A DNA stretch of 24,492 bases from Rhodospirillales bacterium (lineage in GTDB: Bacteria > Pseudomonadota > Gammaproteobacteria > Steroidobacterales > Rariloculaceae). The number at the start of each line of letters is the position of its first letter. The stretch's first letter is position 1. Both the position numbers and the translations under genes were made by a program. The stretch is from contig JAHEEO010000008.1 of assembly GCA_024640665.1 (NCBI GenBank), forward strand, positions 1 through 24,492, written 5' to 3'. Below, in pieces: positions 15,330-22,676 of the stretch. The notes beneath the pieces were generated by a model. It did not search any database. It was not told the DNA's origin and was given only the letters and a program-made list of their open reading frames with translations.

Positions 15330-17900
15330 TCAAAACTCCCACCAATATCCAAGATTTATAAACCGGGCCGACGTTTCTTCGTCGGCAATTCCAGGAATGC
15401 CGCCGAGCGACCGAAAGCCACGACTCGACCAGAGGCCACCGATTTCCGCTTCAAGCCGGTGTTGACCTCGAATCCGCATCAAAAAACGCAACGTCGGCTC
15501 GACAAATAGCTCGGTAGACCAGTCGACCCAATACCTGCGCGACGCAATAGCGATGCGCGGATTAATTTGCAGTCTTTGGCCCATTGGAATCCGAAAATCG
15601 AGTATGACTCCGGCTGTTTCGCCGGTATCCGTCTGGTCGTGACGAAATTCAAATATCGCCGTGTCGCCGTCCTTGAACAAACTGGAGCCGATGAAGTTGA
15701 GAGAAAAATACAACTGCGGATCGCTCGCAGGAGTTTGCGCAATGCCAGCGGACGCAACCGTCGCATCGTATTCCGTATAGGTAATGTCGCTGTTCATCTG
15801 AAAGCGATCGAATATCGGCCACGAAAATCCAACTGAAGCGCTTGTCGCCTGTGCAGTGCGGTCGCGTGCTATTCGGCGAATCTGGCTTTCGGAGTAGACG
15901 TCAAGCAATTCGTCGACGGTCAGCACAGACTGGCCAATGATTGCATTGCGTGTCATCAGGAACGGGGCTGCGTGCAGGTCCACGCGACCGTTGAACGTCA
16001 GCTTATCCGTCGCACGCCAGTTCGCCGCAAACAGCGCAGAGTTTGCCACGCCATAAGACAAGTCCATATCGAGCGCCGCGACGAGATTCCAGCGATCGGT
16101 TCGATACTGCGCTTCACCCCCAATGGCCTCGCGATCAGCAATCCCATCAACGCTTTGCAACAGTGAGAATACGCTGATATCCCAATTGCCTATGAACTGG
16201 TCAAGATCGGCACTAACGCCCACGAATTGACGCCGACTGCTGTATTCGCTGTGCGGCGAGTCCACTGGATTGCCAGCTGTGAAATTCAATACGACTTTAG
16301 GCTTAAGCCGATAGCTGCCGTGCGCACCGTCGAATCGACCCAGTATTCCGCTGCGATAAAGCGACTGGCGGCCAAGCCGCACACTCCAGTCTTTTTGTTT
16401 ATCGACGATGCCCAAGTATGCCCGCGAAACTAAAGCCTGCTCCCCGGTACCTTGACGCTCATCCAGCAGGTCGTAAACGTAGACGCCGTTCACCCGGCTT
16501 TGGAAATCGAATCGATCGCCGTTGCGCCGCACATCAAGATCGAGGTACGACAACAACGCGGATTGAGTGGTTCGTGCAGGATCGGATTCAACCAATCGAT
16601 ATCGGTCGTCGCGGTAGTATTGAGACACGCCGCCACGCACATTCCATAACCCGTCTTCGGCGTCGCTGGTAGCAGCAAAACTTTCGCGCGATGCGTCAAT
16701 TGTCGTGACCAAGCCCGCTAAGCGTTGACTCACACGCTGCGCATCAGGTCCATCAGGATATTCAGCAAGATACGCACGATAATTTGCGCGGGCCGAAACG
16801 AGATCACCGGAGCGCTCGCGAGCAACGCCCAACATCTCAAGCGCCGTATGCCGCTGGGCATACTCCGGCAGGGCCAGGAGTCCGTTGAACAGCTCGATGC
16901 TGCGCGCATGATCGCCCATCATCAGGGCACGGCGAGCCTCCATGAAAACGCCGTCTGCTTCGGCCATTCCCACCGGACTTGCCGACTGCGTTCCGCCAGC
17001 CGATTGACCGCTTATCGATACAAGCGCTTCTAGACCGTCACTCGCCTGCTCAACTTCGTCGGCAACGGCGATTAACGCATCCGGGTAATCGGCCGTGACG
17101 AGCGCCAAAAATTCTCGCGCGTCGCTTTCAGACTCGAAAAAACCAATTCTGAGTTCTTGCCAATGCCGATCACCGATGGCGCGATCGTTGATATACATGC
17201 GCAAATCATCAACCTGCGCCTCAGGACTGAGCGCTACCCGCTGAACGGCAGCCCCGGATTCCAGCTGCACGACGTAGCGCTCAGGACCACCGGGTGCGCC
17301 AGGCCCGACCAGACGTATGGGAGTGCGGCTTGATGATTGCGGCCGATCTTCAGCTCGCCGCTGCTCCAGAAACGATTCGATCTCAATTGCGCGCTCGACG
17401 ACGAGTTCAGTTGCCGATTGGCTCGGCATGTCGAGCGCCGGCTCGGGCAGGCTTGCGACTATATTGCCCGCATCAACATTCAACGTGATCGTGTCGCGCT
17501 GGGACCCTTGGGTAACGGTAACTGCAGTGATTGAATCAAACTGCACCGTCAAGGTTGCTTCTTGCCCGTCCTCAGTAAAGAAAGACATTTCGCGAATGTG
17601 CGCCAACTCGCCGCTGGGGCGACGATAGATTTCGTCGCGAGACTGACGGCCAATCGCTGCTGCGCAACTCGGGTGCAGCGTCAATCGAATCTGCATCTCT
17701 CCGCTTTCACTCAACGAAGAATTCCCCAAAAAGCCTACTGGGCACGCAATTACGATTTCGGCAGAAGCCGTGTTGCCGGTCTTTGAGACGCGCAAATTTT
17801 CGATTGCGCGGTCTTGTGCGCTGAGATTAGCCGAACACAAAGTCAGTAAAGCCATACCCGCTGCAGTCAGCGCTGCGACTCGAACCGTTGAGAATGTCAT
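15330..17900 (-). CDS. SPOR-like/TPR/outer-membrane beta-barrel protein of the cytochrome operon
   Basis: 856 residues from the ATG at 17900, which overlaps the upstream stop in ATGA. The open frame continues upstream through the cytochrome gene, but the signal peptide (about 1-28, ANLSAQ) fixes this start. Layout: a beta-rich segment at 30-145, perhaps AMIN-like; a SPOR-like segment at about 207-281 (YVVQLESGAAVQRV...LRIGFFESESDAREFL); helical TPR-like repeats at about 314-398 (ARRALMMGDHARSIELFNGLL, ERSGDLVSARANYRAYLAEYP); and from about 415 a long run of amphipathic strands ending GYWWEF with terminal Phe, as in outer-membrane barrels. There are no heme motifs. Its place among multiheme cytochromes suggests an outer-membrane partner, as MtrB is for MtrA, but I see no direct MtrB signature. 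Confidence 0.78.
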   Translation of the reverse strand: MTFSTVRVAALTAAGMALLTLCSANLSAQDRAIENLRVSKTGNTASAEIVIACPVGFLGNSSLSESGEMQIRLTLHPSCAAAIGRQSRDEIYRRPSGELAHIREMSFFTEDGQEATLTVQFDSITAVTVTQGSQRDTITLNVDAGNIVASLPEPALDMPSQSATELVVERAIEIESFLEQRRAEDRPQSSSRTPIRLVGPGAPGGPERYVVQLESGAAVQRVALSPEAQVDDLRMYINDRAIGDRHWQELRIGFFESESDAREFLALVTADYPDALIAVADEVEQASDGLEALVSISGQSAGGTQSASPVGMAEADGVFMEARRALMMGDHARSIELFNGLLALPEYAQRHTALEMLGVARERSGDLVSARANYRAYLAEYPDGPDAQRVSQRLAGLVTTIDASRESFAATSDAEDGLWNVRGGVSQYYRDDRYRLVESDPARTTQSALLSYLDLDVRRNGDRFDFQSRVNGVYVYDLLDERQGTGEQALVSRAYLGIVDKQKDWSVRLGRQSLYRSGILGRFDGAHGSYRLKPKVVLNFTAGNPVDSPHSEYSSRRQFVGVSADLDQFIGNWDISVFSLLQSVDGIADREAIGGEAQYRTDRWNLVAALDMDLSYGVANSALFAANWRATDKLTFNGRVDLHAAPFLMTRNAIIGQSVLTVDELLDVYSESQIRRIARDRTAQATSASVGFSWPIFDRFQMNSDITYTEYDATVASAGIAQTPASDPQLYFSLNFIGSSLFKDGDTAIFEFRHDQTDTGETAGVILDFRIPMGQRLQINPRIAIASRRYWVDWSTELFVEPTLRFLMRIRGQHRLEAEIGGLWSSRGFRSLGGIPGIADEETSARFINLGYWWEF

Positions 17901-18370
17901 AGCGCAAACATCCTCGTGTTGTGGCAGTCGTCGCATTGATTGCCAGCCGGTATGTGGTTGATTGGCTTGCCAGGTGCGCGCTGGCCGTTGTGACAGCCAA
18001 AACAAGTGCCCCTGACTTCGAAGTGATCTACCCGTGCGGCAGGCACCCACGAACTCGTACGATGGCAGGCTTCGCACTGCTCGCTCACAACGTTATGAGT
18101 TGCCGGCTTCGCGGTTGCGCGCACGCGCCCGGCCGTCGTGTGACATCCGACGCAGCGCATCGGCGTATCAACAAACATGCCGTCGATGTGGCAACTTGCA
18201 CACTCGGCGAATTGATGGGAGCCGTCGAGCCGAAACCCGGTCGTAAAATGGTCGAAGCTAGAAGAAATCGCTACTTGCGAGGTCGCCGTCCCAACGACCA
18301 GCGATGCGATCAGCGAAACCGCCGCTGCTGCAAGAATTGGAATCCAGTTACGCCAGTTTTGCTTGCACAC
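17897..18370 (-). CDS. Membrane-anchored pentaheme cytochrome c
   Basis: 157 residues. One hydrophobic N-terminal segment at 10-30 (WIPILAAAAVSLIASLVVG) without a clear cleavage site, so probably an anchor. Five CXXCH heme sites start at Cys57, 73, 99, 123 and 146. The segment 39-77 (FDHFTTGFRLDGSH, CASCH, CVGCH) follows the same plan as the three-heme repeat of the upstream 21-heme protein. Extra histidines (H41, H52, H92, H116, H139) could be distal ligands, giving low-potential bis-His hemes; this is inference. The start is GTG, with GAGG seven bases upstream, 13 bases after the upstream stop. It overlaps the barrel gene by four bases (ATGA). It acts in the periplasm, probably passing electrons between the large cytochrome and the next partner. 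Confidence 0.88.
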   Translation of the reverse strand: MCKQNWRNWIPILAAAAVSLIASLVVGTATSQVAISSSFDHFTTGFRLDGSHQFAECASCHIDGMFVDTPMRCVGCHTTAGRVRATAKPATHNVVSEQCEACHRTSSWVPAARVDHFEVRGTCFGCHNGQRAPGKPINHIPAGNQCDDCHNTRMFAL

Positions 18371-18383
18371 TGCTTTACCTCAG

Positions 18384-19943
18384 CTAGAAGCTTTCTGTGG
18401 AGTGGCAGCTGCCACATGCAGGCCCAAACCGACCTTCGTGAGGATCGTCATGGCGATGACATGACGCACAGGTTGCCCCAGTACCCGCCATGGCTTGCAG
18501 ATCCTGTTGGTGACAAGTCGCGCAGCTCAATTCTCTGTGCGCGCCTGTCAGCGGAAACGCACCAACGATGTTGTGGTCGAATATCCACGCCTGCCATGCC
18601 ACTGGGTTGTGACAGCTCGCGCAATCCGTACCGAAGGCGCCAGCGTGAATGTCCGCATCAACGTGGCAGTCGATGCATTCTTCCGCCGCATCGTGAAACG
18701 CCAGGTTTTCGTGACAGTCGTTACACTGCGCCTGAGCATGCAGACCGAGCAGTGGAAACTGACTCAGACCATGATCAAACAGCACATCTGCGTTCCAACT
18801 CATCTCCGCATGGCAGCTTGCGCATTGTTGACCGAGTTGACCGGCATGCGGGTCAGGTTCATGACATCCTGCGCAGTCGTTGGGCAATGCGGTCGATATT
18901 GATGTCACATGACAATCAACGCACTCGATTACGGCGTGTGCGCCAACTAAATCGAAACTAGTGGCCGACAAATGGTCGAATCCAGTGTTGGCCCAAGAAA
19001 CGGAGTTGTGGCAAGAACTACAGTCTTCGCCCAGGCGGCCCCCGTGTGAATCATCGCTTTGATGACATCCGAAACAGGTTTGCGGAAGCGCGGTCTCGAG
19101 ATCGACTGTATGACAAGACTGACAAGCTGCCCCTTGATGAGCCCCCTCTAAAGCGAACCCCGCAGCCATCCAGTGATCGAAGTTCGGCAGCAACCAAGAC
19201 TGATCGCTGTGACAGTCCGCACAGGCAGTACCGTTGCGTCCATTGTGCACGTCATCCGGCGCATGACATGCAGCGCATCGAAGCGGCGTTCCAACAAATG
19301 TCTGATTGCGATGACAGTCAACACAAACTGCCTCTTGATGCGCACCACTCAAAGGAAATAGCGTTGTCGAATGATCGAATTCAACGTCGAGCCAGTCAGC
19401 TTCCGAATGACAATCTGCACACGCTGTCCCCAGCACGCCCATGTGAACGTCATTCTCGGTATGGCAATCTACGCATTCGTTCGGCGTCTCCCGATAGGTC
19501 AAACGGGAATCGTGGCAATCTCCGCATACTTGCGCCAAGTGTGCGCCAGCAAGCGGGAAATCAGTTTGGTCATGATCGAATGATGACTCATCGAACAATA
19601 TGATTTGAGCATCGCGGCCTTCATGCTCCTGGTGACAGGAAAAACAGCCATCCAGAGCCGCGGCCGGATTACGACCATGAAACCCAGTACGGGCCGATCG
19701 GTCGGACAGAATTTCAATATGACAAGCGCCGCACAGTGAATCCTGGCTATCACCGTCGTTTTCGACATGACAGCTGTTGCAGTTTTCTTCCACGGCCTGA
19801 TGGACTTGCACCACCGGTCCCGGCATGACAAGGCGCTGCAAATTGAGCCTCTGAGCATCAGCACGCCCAGGCAGCGCAAGCGTGACAAGAGCTGTCACTA
19901 GACACGCACCGAAAGCTGCACAACGGACGAACTCATATCGCAT
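18384..19943 (-). CDS. 21-heme cytochrome c with six three-heme repeats
   Basis: 519 residues with a signal peptide (about 1-30, cut after ADA). I count 21 CXXCH motifs: three in an N-terminal part (Cys55, 71, 100) and eighteen in six repeats that begin with FDH at residues 122, 189, 255, 322, 389 and 455, a period of 66-67. Each repeat reads FDH, F-x-L-x-G-x-H, CXXCH, CXXCH, D-x-H-x-G, CXXCH, usually ending in Trp. Every repeat thus holds three heme sites and three spare histidines, the number needed for bis-His ligation. It is secreted, with no membrane anchor. The ATG overlaps the upstream TAA by one base (TAATG). It is the likely periplasm-spanning wire of the operon. It is a cytochrome c3-like multiheme protein by motif; no close characterised relative is known to me. 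Confidence 0.93.
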   Translation of the reverse strand: MRYEFVRCAAFGACLVTALVTLALPGRADAQRLNLQRLVMPGPVVQVHQAVEENCNSCHVENDGDSQDSLCGACHIEILSDRSARTGFHGRNPAAALDGCFSCHQEHEGRDAQIILFDESSFDHDQTDFPLAGAHLAQVCGDCHDSRLTYRETPNECVDCHTENDVHMGVLGTACADCHSEADWLDVEFDHSTTLFPLSGAHQEAVCVDCHRNQTFVGTPLRCAACHAPDDVHNGRNGTACADCHSDQSWLLPNFDHWMAAGFALEGAHQGAACQSCHTVDLETALPQTCFGCHQSDDSHGGRLGEDCSSCHNSVSWANTGFDHLSATSFDLVGAHAVIECVDCHVTSISTALPNDCAGCHEPDPHAGQLGQQCASCHAEMSWNADVLFDHGLSQFPLLGLHAQAQCNDCHENLAFHDAAEECIDCHVDADIHAGAFGTDCASCHNPVAWQAWIFDHNIVGAFPLTGAHRELSCATCHQQDLQAMAGTGATCASCHRHDDPHEGRFGPACGSCHSTESF

Positions 19944-20866
19944 TAGTAGCTATGCACCGCGTAAACATGCACTACCACAGTTATCACCAGTACGATAAAG
20001 AACGGCAGATGAATCTTGTGCCAGAGCGCGAATAGGCGCTGATACGCCGTAAATTCGGCGACTCGGCGTACCTGAGTGAGATGCCGCGCAATGTAGCGGG
20101 CGGTGACTTTTCTAATCTTGCGCCGATCCGCCTCAATCGCAGGCGAGTAAATCGACTCGGCAATGATTTTGCGCTTGGCAAATGCAGCCAGCCGACGCTG
20201 CTCTTTGCGCGTTTGATAAATCAAACGAAATGGCAGCGCGAAGCAATCCAAGAGACTCTTGGGCGGCGACAGTACCTGCTTGTCGAATTCTGCGACGCGC
20301 TGAACAAGCTCTGGAAGAAATACCATCGATTGCGCGCACTCTGGAAACTCGGAACGCATTCCAGCGGCCATTTCTTTGAGGCTTGCTTTTCGGGAATTCA
20401 ATCCCCGAAAAATTTTCGAATAAATGAATCGGCCAATGATTCCGCTACCCGCAACCACTAAGGCCGAGTAAAGCGCAATACGGCTGTTCAACGAGCCAAG
20501 CGTGAAATTGCAATGGTATAGCGCCGCTATCGGACCAATGATTCCTAAGACTTGATGATTTCTAAACCAGTCTCTAGTCGCGCCGAGAAATGCTAGAAAT
20601 TTAAGCCGCTTTCGCACTGGATAAACCAGCAACACGAGCATACAAGTCAGAGCGAATATGCCGAGCGCGTATCCAAATCCGCGCTCCGCATTTAGGTCGC
20701 TGAAGTCACGATTCGCATACCCAATGTATATAAAGGCTGCCGCAGAGGCGAAACCTAATTGCGTCTTAAAGCGCGTATAAAACTTTGATAGAAAGCCATC
20801 AATGGACCATTTCCGCGATTCGGTAAGCGGAGGAATTCCATGCACATGCGACGATTTAACTGCCAT
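19943..20866 (-). CDS. Di-heme cytochrome b-like membrane protein, first gene of the cytochrome operon
   Basis: 307 residues with about five membrane helices: 36-51, 64-82, 104-125, 129-150 and 285-305. A basic soluble segment (about 152-280, rich in Arg and Lys) lies between helices 4 and 5 and is probably cytoplasmic. His104 and His118 in helix 3 and His286 and His300 in helix 5 form two pairs, each 14 residues apart, the spacing that carries two stacked b hemes in cytochrome b-type quinol oxidoreductases. It would link the quinone pool to the cytochromes encoded just downstream, as CbcL-type proteins do in Geobacter; this is inference. GAGG five bases before the ATG supports the start. No Pfam family is recognised with certainty. 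Confidence 0.72.
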   Translation of the reverse strand: MAVKSSHVHGIPPLTESRKWSIDGFLSKFYTRFKTQLGFASAAAFIYIGYANRDFSDLNAERGFGYALGIFALTCMLVLLVYPVRKRLKFLAFLGATRDWFRNHQVLGIIGPIAALYHCNFTLGSLNSRIALYSALVVAGSGIIGRFIYSKIFRGLNSRKASLKEMAAGMRSEFPECAQSMVFLPELVQRVAEFDKQVLSPPKSLLDCFALPFRLIYQTRKEQRRLAAFAKRKIIAESIYSPAIEADRRKIRKVTARYIARHLTQVRRVAEFTAYQRLFALWHKIHLPFFIVLVITVVVHVYAVHSY

Positions 20867-21304
20867 CCTTGCCTCGTCAAAAAACTTACGACCAGCGCTC
20901 TTCCTAAGCGCTATGCGATTAATTTGAGCTTAGAAACTCATTCGCGCGTAACGTACCAGAGGAAGCACTCTCTGACTAAACTTCGTTCTCCGATCGTGAG
21001 ACGCATCACACTTCAAAAAAAATCACCGAAACAGAGTGCTCGAAAAAGTACTTGCTTCTCAAGTGTCGCAAATGAGTGACGGGTAAAAAGTAATTTCTTG
21101 CTTATGTTATTACTGACTTGAGCATCGGATTTTGAGACCTACACTCCAATCCGAACTTGATTACTTGATGACTGGATATCGTTTCGCGCACTCACCATCT
21201 AGCGATTCGAAAACACTACCCGGTTACCAGCCAAAAGAGTGATTGGAGTTTACGGTTGCTTCTAGAGTTCTAGAGGCGAACTAACACCAAGGAGGGAGTT
21301 AGTC
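20867..21304. other. Divergent non-coding region between the cytochrome operon and the LamG pair
   Basis: 438 bases with no credible gene. It must hold promoters for both directions, but I could not place a convincing -35/-10 pair. What I see: a hairpin AGCGCT/AGCGCT (20894-20912) in the leader of the minus-strand operon, an A/T-rich stretch near 21080-21112, a 9-bp inverted repeat (21143-21151 and 21241-21249), a tandem octamer TTCTAGAG at 21260-21275, and a perfect Shine-Dalgarno AAGGAGGG at 21289-21296 that starts a short ORF. Confidence 0.6.
21143..21249. repeat. 9-bp inverted repeat spanning the divergent region
   Basis: ACTCCAATC at 21143-21151 and its exact reverse complement GATTGGAGT at 21241-21249 are separated by 89 bases. 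It could be a pair of binding half-sites for a looping regulator or a long-range RNA stem. A 9-bp match in this length may also be chance. Confidence 0.4.
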
Positions 21305-21460
21305 ATGATAAGGATGCGAATCAAATGCCGAAACGCAAAAGCGCAATTGCTTCTGCGCTTGTTGGCGTCACTGCGAATATCCACGCAGACGGACTCCTCT
21401 CCAAATCTTTCGCTAGTACAGAAAATCATCAAGTTGAGGTGCCGGTATGCCCCATATTAA
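21305..21460 (+). CDS. Possible 51-residue leader ORF upstream of the mono-heme gene
   Basis: An ATG at 21305 stands eight bases after a perfect Shine-Dalgarno (AAGGAGGG), the strongest ribosome binding site in this region. The ORF runs 51 codons to TAA at 21458 and overlaps the first 14 bases of the next gene in another frame. The product (MIRMRIKCRNAKAQ...) is basic and not recognisable. A second overlapping ORF, from ATG 21325 (MPKRKSAIASALVGVTANIH..., 54 residues), looks a little like a signal peptide but has a weaker site. The strong site suggests that translation does start here, perhaps to couple or regulate the downstream gene. A remnant of a lost gene is the alternative. Confidence 0.3.
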   Translation: MIRMRIKCRNAKAQLLLRLLASLRISTQTDSSPNLSLVQKIIKLRCRYAPY

Positions 21461-22625
21461 GCAGCGCATTGGAAACACAGTGCGAGCAGTAACCCTCTTG
21501 GGTTGCGCCACAATAGCCACCGCGTCGTTCGCTGGCCCCCGCGAGCAAGCAAAGCGCATTCATGATCGCCTCGTCGGAATTCCGCCAACTGCGGCGGTGC
21601 TTGATGCGATGGAGGCCAAGGTTGCAGCAGGCGATGCAGTAGGCGCGGCTATGGACGCGATGCAGCACCCAGAGTTTTACAACACCACAGTGCGAGAACT
21701 CGCAACACCTTGGACCAATCGAGAGTTTTCTCAGTATGCGGATCTAAACGATTCCACTGCAACAGTCATTGGCATGGTTCGCGACGATGTGCCGTTTGAC
21801 CAAGTCCTGTACGAAAACATTGTCTATGTCGGATCTGCCGCGGCTACGGATGTGCCGTATTCGCAAACTGACAATAGTCACTACGTTGATCTGCAAGAAA
21901 ATCGCGTTGACCTGAGTAACCCAGCGAACTTGGTTCAGCAGCAACAGTCTGCACTGCCGAGCGCACCGATTGGGGCAGGAGAGACGGCAGGAATCATGAC
22001 GACGAGGGGTTTCGCAGAATCGTTTTTCGTGGCCGGTACAAACCGTGCACCGATTCGATTCGCAACCGTGAATATGATGTGCATGGACATGGAAGACTTC
22101 CGCGATGTCACAGCGTGGCCGGATAGAATCCGCCAAGACGTTTCCAGATCACCGGGTGGAGATAGCAGCCTCTTCTTGAACGACTGCCTGGGCTGCCATA
22201 CCGGCCTTGACGGTCTGGCAGGTGGACTTGCCTATTATGACTTTGACGAAGACACGCAGCAGATTGCTTACACGCCTGGCGTAGTACAACCAAAATTTCT
22301 GCGCGAAGCCGGCACATTTTCGTATGGCTACGAAACCATTGGTGACTCTTGGATCAATTATTGGCGCACCGGTCCCAATGCATTCGTAGGCTGGAATGGC
22401 CCAGGCTCCGGCATGGGTGCAAAGAGCCTCGGCATGGAGCTGGCACAAACGCGGCAATTCTCTCAGTGCCGTGTAGAACAAGTTTTTGAACAGGTTTGTT
22501 ATCGCGCACCAAACGGCGCTACCGATCAACAGGCGGTCCAGGACATTGCAAATATTTTCGAAGCGAATAATCGCAGCATGAAGCGTGTGTATGCAGAGAC
22601 AGCTGCGTACTGCATGGGCGAATAG
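21447..22625 (+). CDS. Secreted mono-heme protein of the DUF1588-like cytochrome group
   Basis: 392 residues with a signal peptide (about 1-29, ASFAG). A helical N-terminal part has AKRIHDRLVGIPPTAAVLDAM and the block LNDSTATVIGMVRDDVPFD near 100-118. GIMTTRGFAESFFVAGTNRAPIRF near 182-205 resembles the NRxPxR region of DUF1588 proteins. One heme site CLGCH is at 247-251, followed by TGLDGLAGGLAYYDFDE. Further cysteines late in the protein (FSQCRVEQVFEQVC) may form disulfides. Related proteins of marine Gammaproteobacteria are mostly hypothetical and paired with a LamG lipoprotein, as here. The start has GAGG seven bases upstream. It precedes the LamG gene by 51 bases, same strand, so an operon is likely. 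Role unknown, probably in the periplasm or envelope. Confidence 0.75.
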   Translation: MPHIKQRIGNTVRAVTLLGCATIATASFAGPREQAKRIHDRLVGIPPTAAVLDAMEAKVAAGDAVGAAMDAMQHPEFYNTTVRELATPWTNREFSQYADLNDSTATVIGMVRDDVPFDQVLYENIVYVGSAAATDVPYSQTDNSHYVDLQENRVDLSNPANLVQQQQSALPSAPIGAGETAGIMTTRGFAESFFVAGTNRAPIRFATVNMMCMDMEDFRDVTAWPDRIRQDVSRSPGGDSSLFLNDCLGCHTGLDGLAGGLAYYDFDEDTQQIAYTPGVVQPKFLREAGTFSYGYETIGDSWINYWRTGPNAFVGWNGPGSGMGAKSLGMELAQTRQFSQCRVEQVFEQVCYRAPNGATDQQAVQDIANIFEANNRSMKRVYAETAAYCMGE

Positions 22626-22676
22626 ATCCAGGTAGCCCCAAAGACTTCATCGCAACAGGTTAAGGAGAACACGGTT

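Noticed and set aside
17901..18077. Extended start for the barrel protein at 18077
   Set aside because: The extra 59 residues overlap the pentaheme gene in another frame and would bury the signal peptide.
17921..18961. 346-residue plus-strand open frame opposite the cytochromes
   Set aside because: It lies antisense to two clear multiheme cytochrome genes, is rich in Arg, His and Cys with no domain pattern, and arises from the repetitive CXXCH codons.
20879..20912. Hairpin AGCGCT/AGCGCT followed by six U in the leader of the cytochrome operon, like an attenuator
   Set aside because: Nine bases separate the stem from the U-tract, too far for an intrinsic terminator, and the stem is only six pairs.
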